Origin: Apoda limacodes
Taxonomy: Eukaryota; Arthropoda; Insecta; Lepidoptera; Limacodidae
Length of the DNA stretch: 64,000 nt
Direction of reading: 5' to 3'
Assembly: GCA_946406115.1 (NCBI GenBank)
Contig: OX291542.1
Span: 35,669,321-35,733,320, forward strand
Shown: positions 12,405-23,874 of the stretch, in pieces
Position numbering within the stretch: position 1 is the stretch's first letter
How the letters are laid out: every line of letters begins with the position of its first letter
The notes under the pieces: generated by a model
Databases searched by the model: none
Told to the model about the DNA's origin: nothing
The model's input: the letters and a program-made list of their open reading frames with translations, nothing else
Translations under genes and position numbers: made by a program

Positions 12405-12583
12405 CACCTGGCTTCAGCGTCAGGTATCCTAGTTATTAATTATTATTTAATAGGATATTGTATAATATTCCGATTATCGCTACTTTATTATATGTTACAC
12501 ATATTAATATAATCATAATGTACTTATATGCAATTTATTTATTTAATCTTATTTTTAAAGGCAATCCTTTAAGGTCGGGGGAA
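12405..12583 (+). other. 3' untranslated region and polypurine tract of element B
   Basis: AT-rich sequence after the pol stop, ending in the purine-rich run aaggtcgggggaa (12571-12583) immediately before the 3' LTR. That is the expected place for plus-strand priming. Confidence 0.7.
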
Positions 12584-13092
12584 TGGTAACGCCACCTATC
12601 CATACTTTGAAACAAAATATATATTTTAAATAGACTTCACTACTATAGTTAATTAACCAACACCTTTCTTTTCTACGAGCGTCCAACCTTCCCACCTCCA
12701 CTCTCGCCTACCACACAGTTGTTGCAAGATAACCGCAAGAGAAGCACTGTTTTGGTCAAGTGTGAGCGTTGACCACCGCATCCGCCGCGATCTATTCCAA
12801 AACCGCAGTATAACAAAGGACTAATAAAGACGTGATAAATTCCAGTTTATATTGACTATATTGTGCCCGTGTACACGTGGTGAAATCCGTGCTTGGGAAG
12901 CACGCCATCTTCCACGTCATCGTGAGGAGCACACTTTCGTGAACCACGTAAGAAGCCAACACCAGGTAGGCGAGCTCATTCTATCCCGTATTTCTAAGTC
13001 CCGTACCTAAAGGCTCGTATATTGTTCTCATATTTGATTCAAATCATACCAGCTATCCTTATACAGTCCACTTATTCATAATCGCAGTAACA
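12584..13092 (+). repeat. 3' LTR of BEL element B
   Basis: A 509-bp copy of 6021-6529 with four visible substitutions. It is followed by the target duplication tacac at 13093-13097, after which element A gag resumes. Confidence 0.95.
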
Positions 13093-13097
13093 TACAC

Positions 13098-16000
13098 TAC
13101 TTCACTATGAGAAAGAGTTTAACCGAGATTCAGCCAGCAAGGGAATTATCTCTATCGAAACTAAATCCTTTGGAAACCAACCAGAAATCCTAGAAGACGA
13201 AAATCTAGTAGCTCATTTTGCGACACAGAGTTGTCAGAGAGAGGTGTTATTGGCCACGGCTGTGGTCAAAATTGAATCAGCAAATGGCTACACCTAGTTA
13301 GTTCGGGCATTAGTGGATCAAGGGTGGGAGGCTTCATTTGTGTCAGAAGCTACAATCCAACCACTAGGCCTAAAACGAGAACGAGTCAGCGGTGTGGTTT
13401 CGGGAATAGGAACGAGTGAAACGAGAATAAAGGGTATGGTTACCTTCAAATTACAATCGCTGTGTGATCCTGAGTTTTCCATGCATGTCCATACATACGT
13501 ATTGAGTACACTGACGTCGTTGCTCCCTTACCCCAAAATATCAATTGATAATTGGTCTGAAATAGAAAACTTAGAACTAGCTGATCCCAATTATGGTTTC
13601 CCTGGGAAAATTGATTTAATTCTCGGAGCAGATGTTCATAGTCAGATTGTTCTTCGAGGCCTTCTGAAGCACCCCTCTGGTAGTGGCCCAGTGGCTCAGC
13701 AAACGTCACTTGGCTGGATGCTGTCAGGCCGGACAAATAGAGATGATGGTATACTAACCTCAAATCAACGAGTTAAAAACCTGCATTTGCAGATAACTGA
13801 AGATGATCTTTTGAAAAAGTTTTGGGAGATTGAAAAGGAACCAGATATTATCAAAAGAAAAATGACAGAGGCAGAAAAAAAGTGTGAAGAATTTTATGAG
13901 CGAACGACAACGAGAAATTCAGAAGGGCGTTACATTGTTCGTTTGCCTTTTAAAGGATCTAATCCAATGTGTACACAAGGCAATTCGAGAGATATAGCAT
14001 TAAAGAGATTTCAGCTACTTGAGAAAAAATTAATGAAAAATCCAAAAATACAAAACAAGTACGCGAAGGTGTTAGAAGATTATAAGGATCAAAATCACAT
14101 GGAACTGATAAATGATAAGAAAGAAATTTATAATCCAAATGTTGTTTATCTTCCACACCACGCAGTAGTAAAGGAAGAGAAAGAATCAACTAAAGTAAGA
14201 GTGGTTTGTGATGCGTCTTGCAGAGGAAGAAACGGTGTGTCGCTAAATGATGATCTGCTTGTTGGACCTAACCTTCAACAAGACTTACGTCATATTTTGA
14301 TTAGGTGGAGGTGCCACAAAATCTGTATTGTAGCTGATCTAGTGCAAATGTATAGGCAAATTTTAGTCCATGAAAGAGACACGAATTACCAAAGATTATA
14401 CTGGAGGGTAAACCCAAAAGAGCTTTTACATCACTACAGACTAGTGAGGTAGACATTTGGTACCGCATGCGCGCCATACTTGGCTATTAAGACACTTCAA
14501 CAACTGGCTAAGGATGAATGGGAGAAATATCCCATTGCATCCAATATTACACTTAATGACTTCTATATGGATGACCAACTTACCGGTTGTGAAACTGAGG
14601 ATGAAGCTATTTTGATATTTAATGAGATGACTAAATTAATGTGCGCTGGAGGGTTCAAGTTACAAAAGTGGTGTACAAATAACGAAAAATTAAAGGAATA
14701 TATAGAAAGTAAGACACAGGTTTCAAGGAACTCAGTTGTGTTTAAAGAAAACGATGTAGTTAAAATTTTGGGTATTTCTTGGAACAAAACGAATGATAAA
14801 TTTGAATACACTTTGAATCTACCGGAGGATAAGGGAATTGTTACTATGAGAAAGGTTTTGTCTTATATAGCTAGAATATACGATCCAATGGGCTGGATCG
14901 CACCGGTAGTAATCACAGCAAAAATATTCATTCAAAAGCTATGGCGACCTGGTCTGTCTTGGGACGAAATTCTTACTCCAAATGTGCTAAAAGAGTGGTG
15001 TGAATTTAAGAATGACTTAATAAACATGAAAATCATGGCCATACCAAGATGGCTGAATACTATGAGAGAAGATCATATAGAACTACATGCGTTCGCAGAT
15101 GCATCTCAAGCAGCTTATGCTGCAGTGGTCTATATGAAAGTGAAAGGAAGTAACACTGTGCATGTTTAATTGGTAACATCGAAAACAAAGGTTGCACCCA
15201 TTGAAAGGCAGATGACCATTCCTAGACTCGAATTGTGCGCGGCACTACTCGCCACTAAACTATTGTTTGAAGTATCGCAAGTGCTTAGGGTACCAAAGTA
15301 AAATTTATTTGCTTGGTCAGATTCGACGATAGTTTTGGCATGGATACAAGGAGAAGCTAGTCGATGGGTGACATTTGTCAGTAATCGAGTATCGGAGATC
15401 AAAACAATTCTAAACCGAGACCAGTGGCAACATGTTGACACGCATCAGAACCCTGCAGATTGCGCTTCGCGAGGATTATCTATCACAGATTTAAATAACC
15501 ATGATCTTTGGTGGTACTGTCCCAATTTCCTTCATGTCGATAAATGTAATAACAAACAAAATTGTGAATTTAATACTCATGTGGAAGAGAGACGAATTAA
15601 AACTTTGACTGCAACAGTTTCGTTAAAAGAGGATTTTATTTGGACTAGATTTTCAAATTTAACAAGAGCCTTGAGAGTGCTATCTTACTGTAAAAGAATT
15701 TTAAATCTGAAACTACCTAGAGAGAGGAGAGTTACTTTAAACACAAGAATAACTGCAGAAGAGATTAGTGAAACATCAAAAATTTGCATCAGAGAGACAC
15801 AAAAATTATATTTTGAAAATGAAATTAAACCGTTAAAGTCTCACGGTCAGGTTGGCAAGAAAAGTCAATTGCATACTCTTAATCCTACTCTTGACGAGAG
15901 TGGAATTCTAAGAGTTGGTGGACGTATCCAACGAGCTCAAGTTCACGAGGATACAAGGCATCCTATAATTATGCCTGCTGAGAGCCATCTCACCAAGTTA

Positions 16001-17111
16001 ATAATTTTAGATGCCCACGATAGAACCCTCCATGGCGGGCCACAAATCATGTTGAATTTTCTTAGATCCAAATTTTGGATAATTCGTGCAAGGGACCTGA
16101 CTAAAAAGTGTTATAGAGAATGTACAACGAGTGCAAGATATGCTAGAAGAAATAATAATCAGCTGATGGGTGAGCTACCGGAAGCTAGAGTTACACCAAA
16201 GAGGGCATTCGAGGCTGCCGGTGTAGATTTTACAGGGCATATTAACATTAAAGTTTCGGCAGGAAGGGGTTCAAGATCTTACAGGGGTTATATATGCCTG
16301 TTTATTTGTATGTCTTCGAAAGCTATACATCTGGAAGCAGTATCTGATCTGTCTGCTCAGGGATTTATCGCCGCCTTCCGAAGATTTGTATCAAGGAGAG
16401 GGTTTTGTCGAGAACTTTTTAGTGACAATGGTACGAATTTTGTTGGTGCAAATAAGGAACTACAAAATATGTTTAACAGAGCAGTATTACAATTACCAGA
16501 CGAGATAAGCCAAATACTAGCTAACGAAGGAACCACTTGGCATTTTATACCTCCACATGCCCCAAATTTAGGAGGACTATGGGAGGCGGGAGTTCGTTCA
16601 GCTAAGAATCATTTAAAAAGAGTGATCGGTGATTCAAAACTTACCTTTGAGGAGTTGACAACGGTTCTGGCTCAAATTGAGGCATGTCTGAATTCACGTC
16701 CTCTATCGTATATCAGACGATCCCTTACCCCTTACACCTGGCCATTTCTTGATTGGAGAGCCTTTAATTGTTATTCCTGATAAGGACTATAGAAGTGTTA
16801 CCAACTCAGGAATTCAACGATGGAAACATTTTCAAAAAATGATAAACGATTTCTGGAAGAGATGGTCTGAAGAATACTTGGTAACCTTAAATCAGCGGCA
16901 CAAATGGTCAACAAAAGGAAAAAAACCGAATTTAGATGACATTGTTATAATAAAGGATCACAACTTGCCTCCTGCAAAATGGTTGATGGGAAAAATAGTA
17001 GAGAAACATCCTGGAAAGGATAGTGTAACTCGTGTTGTGACAATTAAAACTAACAATGGTACCTTAAAACGAGCTTGCAATAAGTTGTGTTTCTTGCCTA
17101 AATCGGAATAG
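13098..17111 (+). pseudogene. pol: Gag-pol remainder of BEL element A (protease, RT, RNase H, integrase)
   Basis: This continues the element A frame after the nested insertion. In-frame stops lie at 13295-13297 (TAG), 14450-14452 (TAG), 15167-15169 (TAA) and 15299-15301 (TAA). A frameshift near 16730-16745 moves the end into the frame 16749-17111. The protease region shows ALVDQGWEASFVSE at about 13305-13345. The RT YMDD is at about 14564-14575. RNase H FADAS is near 15090, and the ELCAALLATK and WSDSTIVLAWI segments follow. Integrase D, D and E codons are at 16226, 16424 and 16583. The C-terminus (FWKRWSEEYL ... LPPAKWLMGKIVEKHPGKDS) is the DUF5641-like tail. Gag and pol share one frame here, unlike element B. 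The many lesions and 2.6% LTR divergence fit an older insertion. Confidence 0.92.
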
Positions 17112-17173
17112 TTTGTCTGCGATTCTGTGCAATCGATTCTGTTTGTCAAGAACTAGGTTCTTTGGGGGCGGGA
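17112..17173 (+). other. 3' end and polypurine tract of element A
   Basis: A short untranslated stretch ending in the purine-rich tggggggcggga-like run (about 17162-17173) just before the 3' LTR, as expected for plus-strand priming. Confidence 0.7.
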
Positions 17174-17325
17174 TGTTTAAAATGGTTATTGTGGGTTCCA
17201 TAGTTCGCCACTAGATGGCGTTGCATAAATTTTAAACTAGCTATGGTTTTATTATTTACTGTGTGATGTATAGATCGGTGTTTAAAATTAAAGTTAATTA
17301 AGAAGTAGTGCAGTTGTTTATTATT
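17174..17325 (+). repeat. 3' LTR of BEL element A
   Basis: It matches 4264-4415 with four visible differences and is followed by ttgt (17326-17329), the right target duplication. Confidence 0.88.
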
Positions 17326-20300
17326 TTGTATTCACTCCTTGTTAAAATTATTTAATTTGATGTGTTTCTAAGGTAGTATTAATTATACGGATTGATCTCT
17401 ATCAGTTACTTCATGAAATTCGGTGATTTGACTAAATTTGGAAGTCACGACTTCGAAGAATAGTTAGGTATAAAAATACCTATAGATTTTATGGTCTCTC
17501 GGCGATAATGTATTTACTAATAAACACATTTTTATATAGTTGTTGAGCTCTTAACAGGATAATTTAGTTTTTAAATATTTCCATGTAGTATTAAGCTTTT
17601 CAAACATTTCGTTTGAAAATCACTTAATGAAGCTTTAAATTAAATGCTTAAGTGGTTGTCATCACCCAGTTGAAACAATACACATCAAACAAAATAACAT
17701 AACAATTTTACACACATTCAATCAATCACAAAACACTTTTGTAAATAAATTCGATTTTAAAAGCTCGCCCCCTACTCCAACTAATTGATAAATCAAAAAT
17801 ATTGCAGTCGTTGTCTGATGTTTGCTGTCACTGTCGAAATTCACTTCTCCAACTGTATAAAAACTCTGAAACTTTAAGATTCGTTTCAGGCCTAAAGCTC
17901 CTAATTTATAAAACCAGTTGAGAAATAAGAGAAAAATATAGACAACATGCAGGAAGTCCTAAGAGGACTACCTCTCGTCTCATGTTATATCAGCATCTGA
18001 ATAAATATATTAGCTATATATATATACATATATATGTAGTGTTTATTAATTAGATCCGTCGTTCCCAGACATACGCTAATGAAAATTCCTTTAGACATAC
18101 ATATCGCATGCATTCGTCTTTAATACATACATCCTATTAAACTAAGTTATCCGAAGAAATTAGTGAATTATATAAAAATCTAAAAGTTGAAAGAAGAAAT
18201 ATATGATAACAATTAAAAAAAATTGATACTGTTTACCAATTGTATGAAAAGCTCCAACCACTTTACTTGTTAAAGTGCACAATTGTAAAGTTAAATTTTA
18301 AATTAATTGAATTAAATGCTAAATTAAAAGTAAATTGATATATCACTTGTAACTAAAACACTGTTTCTCGTTGACTTCATCACGACTACACTCTAATGCA
18401 CTCTTTGGCTGACTCATTTGTATAAATTAAACTATCACGACCAATCGCCAACACTCCTCCTGGGTGACTGTCTTGTATAAAAAAATGAAACTCTATGACT
18501 GTATTCTAGAGAACTCTCTCGCAGACTGCAGCAACTTCGTTGCCGCAAACGCTTCCTGGAAATCCTCTATACCAGCTATCGGCTCTGGAGCTTTTTTCTA
18601 TGCATTCACGCGGTTCATGGATCTAATAAAACTGGTTATTCAACATCCCAATCTGTATCCTTTGTTTATACAAATTATGTGTTAAACAAATTTTAGTTGA
18701 TCCTTTTAAAGATTAAATATTTTTCTCACAGTTTTTAAACTTGTTAAAAGATTCCTGTCATCGTAGACGAAATTAACTGTGTAAGCACAACACAGATGTA
18801 AGCACCTATTCACTTAAGAAAATAACTCAAGTTTCTAAGTATTGCACATAAATTCAGTTCACCATATTTACTTATATGTCTATTTCCAAAGTAACATAAA
18901 ACGATATGTTACAGTCATTAGAAGTAACTATGTGTGCCAAGTTTCAACAATATATTATTATTATATGTGGCTGGAATCTAGCAATGTGCCAAAAATCAGT
19001 ATCGTAGAATGTTCTATTGTTTTATTTCGAAGAATGAGTAAATAAACTTAAACCAGTTACGTTGGTGGTTGGTTAGTCCATTACTCAATGTAAAGTAGCA
19101 TGTAAAATATAAAGATTCAAATTCACCAAGATATTATTTCTTATAAATAAAGTTATTTTCCTTGATATGTTTTTATTGTCGCAGTCGTAGATAAAATCTT
19201 GTATGTAACTGCACGAAATAAGTACTACTAGCTCAGGGCTTCCAATTCTGCAGGCTCTAGCGCGATCTCAGTAAAGGCGGGATCAAAACTTTTTAATGGT
19301 TCGGTATCTCGGCATAGGTCCCGCAAAACAAACATCATCAAAGTATCCTTCTAATCCCTCAAATCTTGCGGATTCCACACTGATCGGAACTGAACTTTCA
19401 TGCGGTATCTTGGTATTTCGGTATCTAGCTATAGTCTGATAGCCCTGCTTGTATGTTGAAATGCGTTACTCTCAAAAACTACCGAGCTGATTTAAAAAGT
19501 TATAGGCTATCTAACTTAACGCCATATTCAGATTCTATTACTATATTCTAAAATTTTTAACAACAACATACGAGTAACATAATGAAAAATAATATAGGTC
19601 TGGTTGTTACTGAAATTAGCACGTTTAAATATACAAACTCCTGTTTAATGTTACGTTTGAACGCGGTTATCTGAGAATCTACCGATCATATTTGGAAAAC
19701 TCATTATTTGTTAAAAAGGTTTTTAACCAGGAACGTTGTAGGCTATATACATTGACGCTGAAGCTCTAAGGAGTAGAGCAGCATCTACGCATGTGAACTC
19801 TTCCTTTCCTTCGTGTGTATGTATAATTTCCGAGTTACTATCTTCCAAACTACAAATATTTCTACATTTGTAAACGCATGATTTGAATATCTGAAAAAAT
19901 ATTAACGATAGCAATTTTATATTTTTGCATGAATTACTTTTACATTTACTTTTGGTAAAAACCACAGAATGTAAGTAGGACTGAAACACAACCCTGAATC
20001 ATTAAAAACTCAAAGCCTCTCTTGGGACCACTTTAGAGAATCAGGGGTTGTAAAAATGTTAAGCGATATAAATGTTAATTTTCCCCTGTGTGGATGTTAA
20101 TTACATTTAAAATTTATATCTTGTTTGGGTTTTGTCAATTTAGTTACAAATAAAAATATTGTATATATAAACTTCTAACTCTAACTACCAAATATTCTTT
20201 TATATGTTCTATTGCAATATCTATTAAGCTTATACTTGAAATCATAAAAAGTTAGGGCATTAACAGGTATCCTAGAAGTACCGAAGGTAAGAAGATGTGG

Positions 20301-20425
20301 CACTAGGGTTTCCTGCTTGAAGGTTGATGGAAATGAATGACTACTAGCCAGAGTGCTATGGCTAGCAGACGCATACGAGTCATAGTTTACGGTAGTTGCT
20401 CTGGTAGCATGTACGTTAATGCTCT
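17326..20425. other. AT-rich non-coding stretch with old repeats
   Basis: No gene is visible. An AT dinucleotide run with partial palindromy lies at about 18010-18045. Patches at 19470-19510 ('actctcaaaaactaccgagctgattt') and 19650-19700 ('tttgaacgcggttatctgagaatctaccgatcat') resemble the repeat seen better at 27431-27620. Small open frames at 18464-18685, 18842-19045 and 19723-19989 show no family resemblance and no splice context that I trust. Confidence 0.45.
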
Positions 20426-20429
20426 GTGC

Positions 20430-20945
20430 TGCTGTGTATGACAAAATTCAAGAACGCTCTGTCCATGACCTCCGACTGGGACGGGAACACTTGGTCCTAT
20501 TCAACCCAACGAAAACACAAGACTGCGCGTTTATCGCTAAGAAAACCCCATTTACTGACGTCCTACAATTTCATACAATTTAAATTCCATTACCATATAT
20601 TAGAACATTGGCATCCTTGGTGTTGACATTTCTAGTCTCCAGTGACGTTCAGTTCCGAGATCGTTTGGGAGAATATTGAGGCTATCTTACAAAAACAAAG
20701 TAAAGCAGTACCTTCCTACCGCCTAGGGGCAAAAGTTGCTGCTTCATTAGTCACAAGTCTGTTACAATTACCTCTATGGTGCACCCGGATGCCAGCCCTT
20801 TTGACTCGGTTAAGCTAAGAGAATTGTTAACTATCCCAAACTCACAAGGCAAGGTACACAAGGTATCAAACCATTAATTCTGAGGAAAGACTTTGCTTCT
20901 CTGTGGGTGTTTTAACGCTTTGTTTATAAAATGTAAGTATAATGT
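20430..20945 (+). pseudogene. LINE reverse transcriptase C-terminal region (Jockey-like), degraded
   Basis: Around 20480-20550 the plus strand encodes the pattern LVLFNPTKTQ followed by FIAKKTPF, typical of the segment just after the RT catalytic site in Jockey-like LINEs. Downstream, after frameshifts and stops, come KNKVKQYLP-, YNYLYGAPG- and LRKDFASLWVF-like pieces of the C-terminal domain. It is the same family as positions 1-262. The catalytic FADD region is missing, so this is a 5'-truncated dead copy. Confidence 0.65.
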
Positions 20946-21275
20946 TATGTATTTTGAGTAATTGTTCGAAATTAGCCCACGGCTACTTTCCACCATCGCA
21001 CCACTCGCCATTAGAAGTGAATTGTGCGGTGCGCGGTTTTAGAGGGGCTTCCTTATGCGAACGCTAAGATTGAATTGAGAACATATTTCCTGCCGAGGTT
21101 TTCTCTAAGCAAAACAGTATGGGATTATTCAAGAAAGGAGTGATTAAATTGTCAATGTGTTGGTAACGCGCGAGTAATTCCCCTGATGTTGCAAGCGTCC
21201 ACATGTTACGGTTAACGCTTAGCATCTGGCGGATCGTAAGCTTGTTTGCCACCTTTGTGGTAAAAAAATAACTAT
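20946..21275 (+). repeat. LINE 3' UTR and tail (family copy 2)
   Basis: It follows the RT remnant directly. It contains 'ggtaacgcgcgagtaattcccctgatgttgcaagcgtcc' and ends with 'gtttgccacctttgtggtaaaaaaa'. The tail ends in an A-run, as expected for target-primed insertion. It is longer than copy 1, which lacks the segment corresponding to about 20950-21100. Confidence 0.6.
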
Positions 21276-22231
21276 AAGAAAAAGAAAACAACAATCAGTT
21301 TAAAACAAGGCTGTATTAAAATTACGAACGTTGCAAAACTTGCATTTTAATAACCCTTACTGCACCTGGCACTGCCCGACAACAATGTACCTACTTTAGT
21401 TTTCTTTTAGCATTTTTGTTACATTTTCTTTATGAACACACCGTCAAGAGTTAAATACTACGGAAAACTCCCTAATTTTGTACATGATTTTGTTGATTTT
21501 TAGGGTTCTGTATCTTAAAAGAAAAAAAGTAATAAAAGAAAGGAACCCTTATAGGATCACTTTATAATCTTATTTCAACTAAGAAATATCAATATTTATT
21601 AAATAATGTCTATTATGTGTAACAGCAATAAAATTTTAAGGGAATTAAGACCTTCCAAAGGGTTACATTATCGTTTGAGGAAAGATGTTCATCGCTAGTG
21701 AATATTAATAATATAATAGAAATATTTTGTTGTCATTTGCTTCATATCACTATAAAAGGGGCTGCGTCAAAAATTGCTCTAAATACATCCCTTTAGAATA
21801 TCAGAAAACTAAAATATTTATATCCTTTTCAATTACTGGAAATGAGCAAATACATGTATTTAATAATACTTAAACGTAATATTGATATTAAAACAATGTC
21901 TACATACAAATGCATCACTAATAAAGTATTTAGGACTAACCGCTTTTCTTAACGTTTTTTAGTATTTATTTGTAGAAAGAAACGATGAAAACTTAGTTCG
22001 GCTTTTCATACCGTTTTCTGTAACTCTGCAGGTGTCATAGGTGAAATAATCACTCATATTTTTTTATATCCTATAACAATATAAAACAAATTAAGGTAAA
22101 TAGATGAAAAGTATTTAGTATAAGCAACGGATAACAAATGTATAAGGTATCAAGGACAACCAACGCTTCTTAACGTTTAACTTTTTTAGTGGCAAGAAAT
22201 AAACTAACACCGTACACCATAGCCGGTCACA
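21276..22231. other. AT-rich stretch with one old repeat
   Basis: No gene seen. Around 21485-21560 the sequence 'agggttctgtatcttaaaa ... aaaggaacccttataggatcac' resembles a common lepidopteran repeat whose consensus ends 'tacggaaccct'. A second member lies at 47470-47620. The remainder is AT-rich and unassigned. Confidence 0.4.
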
Positions 22232-22426
22232 ATTTGCGCTCTGGGCGATAAAGTAAACTGCTGCGCGGAGATTTGCGCGCTGGGCGATAAAGTAAACTGT
22301 TGCGCAGAGGTTTGCGCGCTGGGCGATAAAGTAAACTGTTGCGCAAAGATTTGCGCGCTGGGCGATAAAGTAAACTGCTGCGCGGAGATTTGCGCGCTGG
22401 GCCATAAACCAAACTGCTGCGCGGAG
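22232..22426. repeat. 39-bp minisatellite, five units
   Basis: Five tandem copies of a 39-bp unit (atttgcgcgctgggcgataa...) start at 22232, 22271, 22310, 22349 and 22388. Units 1-4 differ by a few substitutions and unit 5 by slightly more. The unit is GC-rich against an AT-rich background and contains alternating gcgcgc. Because 39 is a multiple of three and no stop falls in any minus-strand frame, all three minus frames stay open across it and give 13-residue repeats. Flanks share no repeat sequence. Confidence 0.95.
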
Positions 22427-23463
22427 ATTTTGAACAACAAAGAAAGCCTTTTTTGATAATATATCATAAACACATAGGTACTGATCGCCCCCCATTTACT
22501 GCCTAAATATAGTGCAATTTAATATATTTAAAAATTAAAAGTCTAGGGTTCATAAAATAGGTTTTAAAACAATTTTCAAAACAAAAAAATATAGGAGTTT
22601 AAGCCGTACACGATTTATTCTGAGCCATATTGCATCTAAATATCTTACATAGATTATAAAATGCAGAATAGGCTTTATAAGCTTTAGCCTCGGAACAAAT
22701 AGCGGGCAAGCTCTGAGCTTAGTTTAGCTGGGATTGTAGCGAGTAGCGAGCTAAGCGCTGCGCTGTGTGCAATATGAGGCGTTCGGCTATTTTGAATTAT
22801 GTACTTTGTTATGTTTAAAAAATATTTTACTTCTTTATTGTGCAAATAAAAATATTACAAGAAATTATTAATTTAGGAAAACAGACCAAAGAAAAATATT
22901 GAAAGAAATTATTAATCCGGGAAAACAGACCAAGAAGCTTACCTACGTGTATATGCCAGAAAATTCTTTCCTGATAAAGAATAATTACAAATATGTTTTT
23001 CTATAATAATAAATTCCATATTCAAAGTTATTATTGAAAATTTGAATTTTTCCACGCATATTGATTCTGAACAATTCTACGTGAAAAGCAAAAATTTGAA
23101 TTTGCATGAATATACATATTGCTTCATGAACGATTTTTTGAAGCTAAAACATGTGAAGGTCAGTACTTTTGCTATATTTTCGTTAAACAAATCATACCCG
23201 TGTACTCGTTCCCAGACAAAAGTTTTGATTAGTGATTATGAAGCATTTTGTTTTTCATCTCTGGCAGGCATTCGTTTCAATTTGTTTTTAAAAAGTTATT
23301 AATCTCACAGGCTATGCTTTCGGAATAGCTAGTTACCTCGTACAGTTTAAATAAACTTCTTTTTGAGTCAGTACCTTCGTACAGTTAAAACTACTTTTTA
23401 AGACCGTTAACTCGTATAGTTAAATGCACCTGTCTATATCTGTCTCTTCTTTGTTCGCGGCAG
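22427..23463. other. Non-coding stretch with a 44-bp tandem duplication
   Basis: At 22851-22937 two copies of a 44-bp unit (aatattacaagaaattatta... / aatattgaaagaaattatta...) stand in tandem. The rest is AT-rich with no gene. The last ~40 bases before 23464 are pyrimidine-rich and end 'ttgttcgcggcag', a plausible 3' splice site for the exon that follows. Confidence 0.5.
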
Positions 23464-23625
23464 ATGGCCTTTCCAACTACACGCGGACTAACTTTTGCGG
23501 TGGTGCTGCTTGTACTCAGCTGCAAAGTTGGGACGGTTTGCACTAAGGTGTCCTGGACTCGAACCTTAAAACCGTATCTGGCAAAAAAAAGAGCCGATTC
23601 AGACCAGCAAAGGCGAGAAGAAAAG
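23464..23625 (+). CDS. Candidate host coding exon with signal peptide (secreted peptide precursor?)
   Basis: A 54-codon open segment begins with ATG directly after a splice-acceptor-like 'ttcgcggcag' and ends AAAAG just before a strong donor, gtaaga, at 23626. It is therefore a phase-0 first coding exon. Residues 1-26 look like a signal peptide: a basic R7, a hydrophobic core (LTFAVVLLVLSC) and small residues before about position 26. The next part contains KKR at 41-43 and RR at 50-51, possible prohormone-convertase sites. It is GC-richer than its surroundings. The open frame continues past the donor to 23679, but that part is probably intron. I do not recognise the family. A neuropeptide or other secreted precursor is a guess. 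No further exon was found in the window. Confidence 0.45.
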
Positions 23626-23874
23626 GTAAGAAACTCTTCAGCCGTCGCCTTTTCGAGTCAAAGCATCCAGGTATATTAGTGTGCCTAGAATACCTGGTAT
23701 ATCACACTTTAATGGTCTGTTCAAAGCTTCGTCGCCGCCGGTGGTCGGTTTTTTTTTACCATGGCCACCTTGAACATGCTGGCCAATAGAAGACTTTATT
23801 GTCTTCTGATAACAAATAGTTTTATTTGTAATCCGTGTCTAAGCTTTTGATTTTTATTATCATACCTTACACTT

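Larger units (their letters stand above)
6021..13092 (+). mobile_element. BEL/Pao LTR retrotransposon B (nested)
   Basis: A complete 7072-bp element with 509-bp LTRs that begin TG and end CA (6021-6529 and 12584-13092). It is flanked by the 5-bp target duplication tacac (6016-6020 and 13093-13097). I count only 4 mismatches in 509 between the LTRs, so it is younger than its host element A. It encodes gag (7082-8329) and pol in a -1 frame (8317 onward). Pol carries one frameshift near 9043 and one amber codon at 9660-9662. It sits in the last zinc knuckle of element A gag, in the same orientation. Confidence 0.96.
4264..17325 (+). mobile_element. BEL/Pao LTR retrotransposon A (outer, interrupted)
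   Basis: Two 152-bp direct LTRs (4264-4415 and 17174-17325) flank a gag-pol unit of BEL/Pao type. A 4-bp target-site duplication, ttgt, lies at 4260-4263 and 17326-17329. The LTRs differ at 4 of 152 positions. The element is split by a complete second BEL element (6021-13092) and its 5-bp target duplication. Without that insert it would be about 6.0 kb, a normal size for the superfamily. Domain order is gag, protease, reverse transcriptase, RNase H, integrase, which is diagnostic for LTR retrotransposons. Several nonsense mutations and a frameshift show that it is inactive. Confidence 0.93.

Noticed and set aside
18464..18685. 73-codon plus-strand frame as an exon
   Set aside because: It has no acceptor/donor pair or recognisable domain, and its composition is similar to the flanks.
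20181..20444. 87-codon minus-strand open frame as a host gene
   Set aside because: It is a Ser/Thr-rich composition artefact without splice signals or a recognisable motif, and it abuts a LINE remnant.
22115..22495. 126-codon repetitive reading frame as a repeat protein gene
   Set aside because: It exists only because the 39-bp minisatellite unit is a multiple of three without stops. All three minus frames are equally open.
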